From Natronohydrobacter sp. (GTDB taxonomy: Bacteria; Pseudomonadota; Alphaproteobacteria; Rhodobacterales; Rhodobacteraceae): 28,189 nt of DNA. Shown piece by piece: positions 26,041 to 28,189 of the stretch. The position numbers and the translations under genes are program-made. The stretch lies in the NCBI GenBank assembly GCA_007118445.1, contig SKRP01000257.1:1-28189 (forward strand). Reading direction: 5' to 3'. The notes under the pieces were generated by a model. That model was not told the origin of the DNA, ran no database searches, and worked only from the letters and a program-made list of their open reading frames with translations. Each line of letters opens with the position of its first letter. Position 1 is the stretch's first letter.

Positions 26041-26111
26041 TCATAGCAAATAGAATGAATTTTTTTCAAGTAATATTTTTATTATTGAAGTTTTTTTTCG
26101 TTAGTGCTTGA
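26041..26111. promoter_or_regulatory. AT-rich divergent promoter with operator-like palindrome
   Basis: An island of extreme A+T in otherwise GC-rich DNA, with T7 (26060-26066) and T8 (26091-26098) runs. An inverted repeat TTCAA-G-TAAT / ATTA-TTGAA (26065-26074 and 26081-26089), with one bulged base and an ATTTTT centre, is a strong operator candidate. On the minus strand TTGAAA, 18 bp, TATGAA gives a good promoter for the thiamine-diphosphate enzyme operon. It also serves the plus-strand SDH-like operon, for which no clear -10 was found. Confidence 0.6.
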
Positions 26112-26123
26112 ATGAGGGGCAAG

Positions 26124-26918
26124 ATGAGTCGCGCAATGGTCGCGGCATCCACATCACAGCGACGCGAGAAAAGAGGGCCGAAGGTGGGCACCACAGGACC
26201 ACAGATCACAGTCACCGTGCAGCGCGGCGGGCCGGAGGGGCCGGGGCGCAAGCAGCAATTCCAGGTGCCCGCCTATGACAACCAGACTGTGCTGGATGTG
26301 GTGTCATGGATTCAGCAGAACGCAGACCCGACCCTGACCTATCGTTTTGCCTGTCGCGTGGGCATGTGCGGCTCTTGCGCGATGATGGTCAATGGCGTGC
26401 CGCGCTGGACTTGCCGCACCCATGTCAGCAAGGTTCTGCAGGATGGCGCGATGGAGGTCGCCCCCCTGCGCAACCTGCCGGTGATCAAGGATCTGGCGGC
26501 GGATATGGACACGTTTTTCGACAAATGGGTCTCGGCCGAAGCGGTCCACCACCCCACCGCCAGCCGCGACGACCCGATTGCCCCCATCGACCCCGAAGCG
26601 CCCGAGCGTGTGACCGCCAGCGCCGGGATCGAATGCATCAACTGTGCTGTGTGTTATGCGGCTTGTGATACAGTGGCCAATAACCCTGACTATCTTGGCC
26701 CCGCCGCGCTGCAACGCGCCTGGACGCTTTACAATGACGCCAAGGATGGCGCGCAGGATACGATTCTGGATGCTGTGAGCGGCAAGGGCGGCTGCCATTC
26801 CTGTCATTCGATGGGGTCTTGCACGGCCTATTGCCCTAATGAGCTTGACCCGCTCTCGGCCATTGCCGGGCTGAAACGCGCCACGACCCGGCGGTTTTTC
26901 GGAAAGGGACGCGCATGA
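26124..26918 (+). CDS. Succinate dehydrogenase/fumarate reductase-like iron-sulfur subunit
   Basis: 264 aa from ATG 26124 (AGGGG at 26115-26119). ATG 26112 and GTG 26184 (AGAGGG at 26172-26177, good spacing) are alternatives; the family usually starts just before ITVTV, which favours the GTG. Using the ATG 26124 numbering, the plant-type [2Fe-2S] ligands are Cys77, Cys82, Cys85 and Cys97. [4Fe-4S] ligands are Cys171, Cys174, Cys177 and Cys237; [3Fe-4S] ligands are Cys181, Cys227 and Cys233. An extra Cys224 precedes the last cluster (KGGCHSCHSMGSC). Complete electron wire from flavin to membrane is therefore present. The basic 20-residue N-terminal extension may be non-translated. The stop overlaps the next gene (ATGA). 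Confidence 0.93.
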   Translation: MSRAMVAASTSQRREKRGPKVGTTGPQITVTVQRGGPEGPGRKQQFQVPAYDNQTVLDVVSWIQQNADPTLTYRFACRVGMCGSCAMMVNGVPRWTCRTHVSKVLQDGAMEVAPLRNLPVIKDLAADMDTFFDKWVSAEAVHHPTASRDDPIAPIDPEAPERVTASAGIECINCAVCYAACDTVANNPDYLGPAALQRAWTLYNDAKDGAQDTILDAVSGKGGCHSCHSMGSCTAYCPNELDPLSAIAGLKRATTRRFFGKGRA

Positions 26919-27256
26919 GCGAATTTCATCTCTATATGGCGCAACGTCTGAGCGCACTGGTGATGGCACCTTTCGTGCTCGTGCATATCGGCGTGATGAT
27001 CTACGCCATCCAGGGCGGGCTGACCGCTGCTGAAATCCTTGGCCGCACGCAAGGATCGGTGTTCTGGTTCCTGTTCTACGGCATGTTCGTCGTGGCCGTT
27101 TCGATCCACGCCGCAATCGGCCTGCGCACGATCCTGTCGGAATGGGCGGGCCTGCGCGGAGCCGTTCTGAACCTGACAGCACTCGCTATCGGCGCGATCC
27201 TGTTCGCAATGGGCGCACAGGCCGTTTACGCTGTCACAGCCACAGGTGCCGCATGA
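26915..27256 (+). CDS. SDH/fumarate reductase-like membrane anchor subunit 1 (SdhC-like)
   Basis: 113 aa with three hydrophobic helices (about 12-31, 49-70, 83-105). It starts MSEFHLYMAQRLSALVMAPFVLVHI; Arg11-Leu-Ser resembles the family's HRxSG segment with His replaced by Gln. His24 and His65 are placed in helices 1 and 2 as possible heme b ligands. It overlaps both neighbours by ATGA, implying tight translational coupling. Identification depends strongly on position between the FeS subunit and a second anchor, plus topology. Confidence 0.8.
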   Translation: MSEFHLYMAQRLSALVMAPFVLVHIGVMIYAIQGGLTAAEILGRTQGSVFWFLFYGMFVVAVSIHAAIGLRTILSEWAGLRGAVLNLTALAIGAILFAMGAQAVYAVTATGAA

Positions 27257-27594
27257 AAGCCATCCCCCGCGCCCACCCGCTCTGGCTGGCCTATATCCTG
27301 CACCGGCTGTCGGGTCTTGGTCTGGCGCTGTTTCTGCCTGCGCATTTCTATGTGCTCTCGATGGCGCTGAACGACGCCGCGCGGCTGGATGCCTTCCTGC
27401 GCCTGACCGATTACCCGCTGGTCAAACTGGCCGAATTCGGTCTGGTCTTCCTGCTGGCCGTCCATTTCTTCGGGGGCCTGCGCCTGCTGGCTTTTGAATG
27501 GCTACCATGGTCTGCCCCGCAAAAGACATGGGCGGCGGCCAGCCTTGCCGGGGCCTTCCTGATTTCCACCACTTTCCTACTACGGGCGATCTGA
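27253..27594 (+). CDS. SDH/fumarate reductase-like membrane anchor subunit 2 (SdhC/SdhD-like)
   Basis: 113 aa, three predicted helices (about 15-37, 60-80, 92-111). It carries the typical cytochrome b subunit motif LHRLSGLGLALFLPAHF (16-32) with His17 and His31, plus His71 in VHFFGGLRLL. With the preceding anchor it would form a quinone site and up to two heme b sites, linking dicarboxylate chemistry to the quinone pool. ATG 27253 overlaps the previous stop. The flavoprotein gene follows after 3 nt. Confidence 0.85.
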   Translation: MKAIPRAHPLWLAYILHRLSGLGLALFLPAHFYVLSMALNDAARLDAFLRLTDYPLVKLAEFGLVFLLAVHFFGGLRLLAFEWLPWSAPQKTWAAASLAGAFLISTTFLLRAI

Positions 27595-27597
27595 TCC

Positions 27598-28189
27598 ATG
27601 TTCACATTGAAAGACATCGACCGCCATGACACGGATATCCTGATCCTCGGCACCGGGGGCGCGGGCCTGTTCGGCGCTTTGCACGCGCTGCAATCCGCCC
27701 CACCCGGCACGCGCATCACCATCGCGGTCAAGGGGCTGATCGGCAAATGCGGCTGCACGCGCATGGTGCAGGGCGGCTATAATGTGGCCCTTGGCGGCGG
27801 CGACACGGTCGAGCGGCATTTCATGGACACGATTCAGGGCGGCAAATGGCTGCCCAATCAGGACATGGCCTGGCGGCTTTGCGAACAGGCAGTGGTGCGC
27901 ATCCGCGAGTTGGAGAATGAACTCGGCTGCTTCTTCGACCGCAACCCCGACGGCACGCTGCACCAGAAGGCTTTTGCGGGCCAGACCGCCGACCGCACTG
28001 TGCATAAGGGCGATCTGACCGGCATCGAGATCATCAACCGACTGATGGAAACTGTCCTCTCGCGCCCGGTCGAGAAGTTGCAGGAACATCGCGCCATCGG
28101 GCTGATCCCGACGCAGGACGGCAGCGCCCTGTCTGGCGTGCTGATGATCGACATGCGCACAGGCCGCTTCCGCTTTGTCCGCGCGAAAA
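27598..28189 (+). CDS. SDH/fumarate reductase-like flavoprotein subunit, N-terminal part (cut by window edge)
   Basis: 197 codons are visible; the gene continues beyond 28189. The FAD-binding dinucleotide loop ILGTGGAGLFGALHA (16-30) and the SdhA/FrdA segment MVQGGYNVALGGGDT (56-70), then HFMDTIQGGKWLPNQDMAWRL, identify the superfamily. The residue at the covalent-FAD position, normally His five residues before QGG, is Cys53 in KCGCTRMVQGG, so FAD is probably not attached through His. Non-covalent FAD is typical of aspartate oxidase and soluble fumarate reductases and lowers flavin potential, which would favour reduction, or a substrate other than succinate. HQKAFAGQTADRTVHKGDLTG (121-141) contains the substrate-side conserved region in shortened form. 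It ends the operon in view. Confidence 0.9.
   Translation, partial: MFTLKDIDRHDTDILILGTGGAGLFGALHALQSAPPGTRITIAVKGLIGKCGCTRMVQGGYNVALGGGDTVERHFMDTIQGGKWLPNQDMAWRLCEQAVVRIRELENELGCFFDRNPDGTLHQKAFAGQTADRTVHKGDLTGIEIINRLMETVLSRPVEKLQEHRAIGLIPTQDGSALSGVLMIDMRTGRFRFVRAK

Overview
The window reads as chromosomal DNA from a GC-rich alphaproteobacterium, most likely Rhodobacteraceae. This is an inference from protein character: split cobalamin-dependent MetH, aerobic CobT, tripartite tricarboxylate transporter (TTT) genes, a DesA-type desaturase, and frequent 4-nt ATGA/GTGA overlaps. Coding density is high. I see no rRNA, tRNA, CRISPR array, insertion sequence or prophage. The genes at both edges, trpD and an SdhA/FrdA-like flavoprotein, are cut by the window.

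Layout. 1-796 (minus): trpG-trpD of tryptophan synthesis. 960-2375 (plus): a membrane-anchored YibQ-like divergent polysaccharide deacetylase whose usual metal-site motifs look lost. 2862-6054 (minus): fatty-acid desaturase and cobaltochelatase CobT. 6223-6807 (plus): NAD(P)H:FMN-reductase-like flavoprotein. 6908-10002: a cell-wall amino-sugar recycling module, with murQ divergent from a BadF-type sugar kinase and nagA. 10108-13874: methionine synthase encoded as two overlapping genes. 13944-15479: a photolyase/cryptochrome with an unusual FAD-pocket segment.

15480-20191 is the most unusual part. A 726-nt non-coding stretch carries a strong orphan terminator (candidate small RNA) and two 12-bp inverted copies of one operator-like word. 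It is followed by three closely spaced genes: a SARP-like regulator with TPR-like repeats, a soluble PAP2/vanadium-haloperoxidase-like enzyme containing an (Asn-Arg)11 tract, and a subtilase with no visible signal peptide. I do not recognise this trio as a described system.

20236-26020 (minus) is one apparent operon: a thiamine-diphosphate enzyme, TctC, TctB, TctA and a LysR regulator, suggesting uptake and processing of an unknown carboxylate. A very AT-rich divergent promoter (about 26041-26111) separates it from a succinate dehydrogenase/fumarate reductase-like operon: FeS protein, two small membrane anchors, then the flavoprotein. In that flavoprotein the residue aligned with the covalent-FAD histidine is cysteine. 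The two divergent operons could serve one dicarboxylate pathway, but that is inference.
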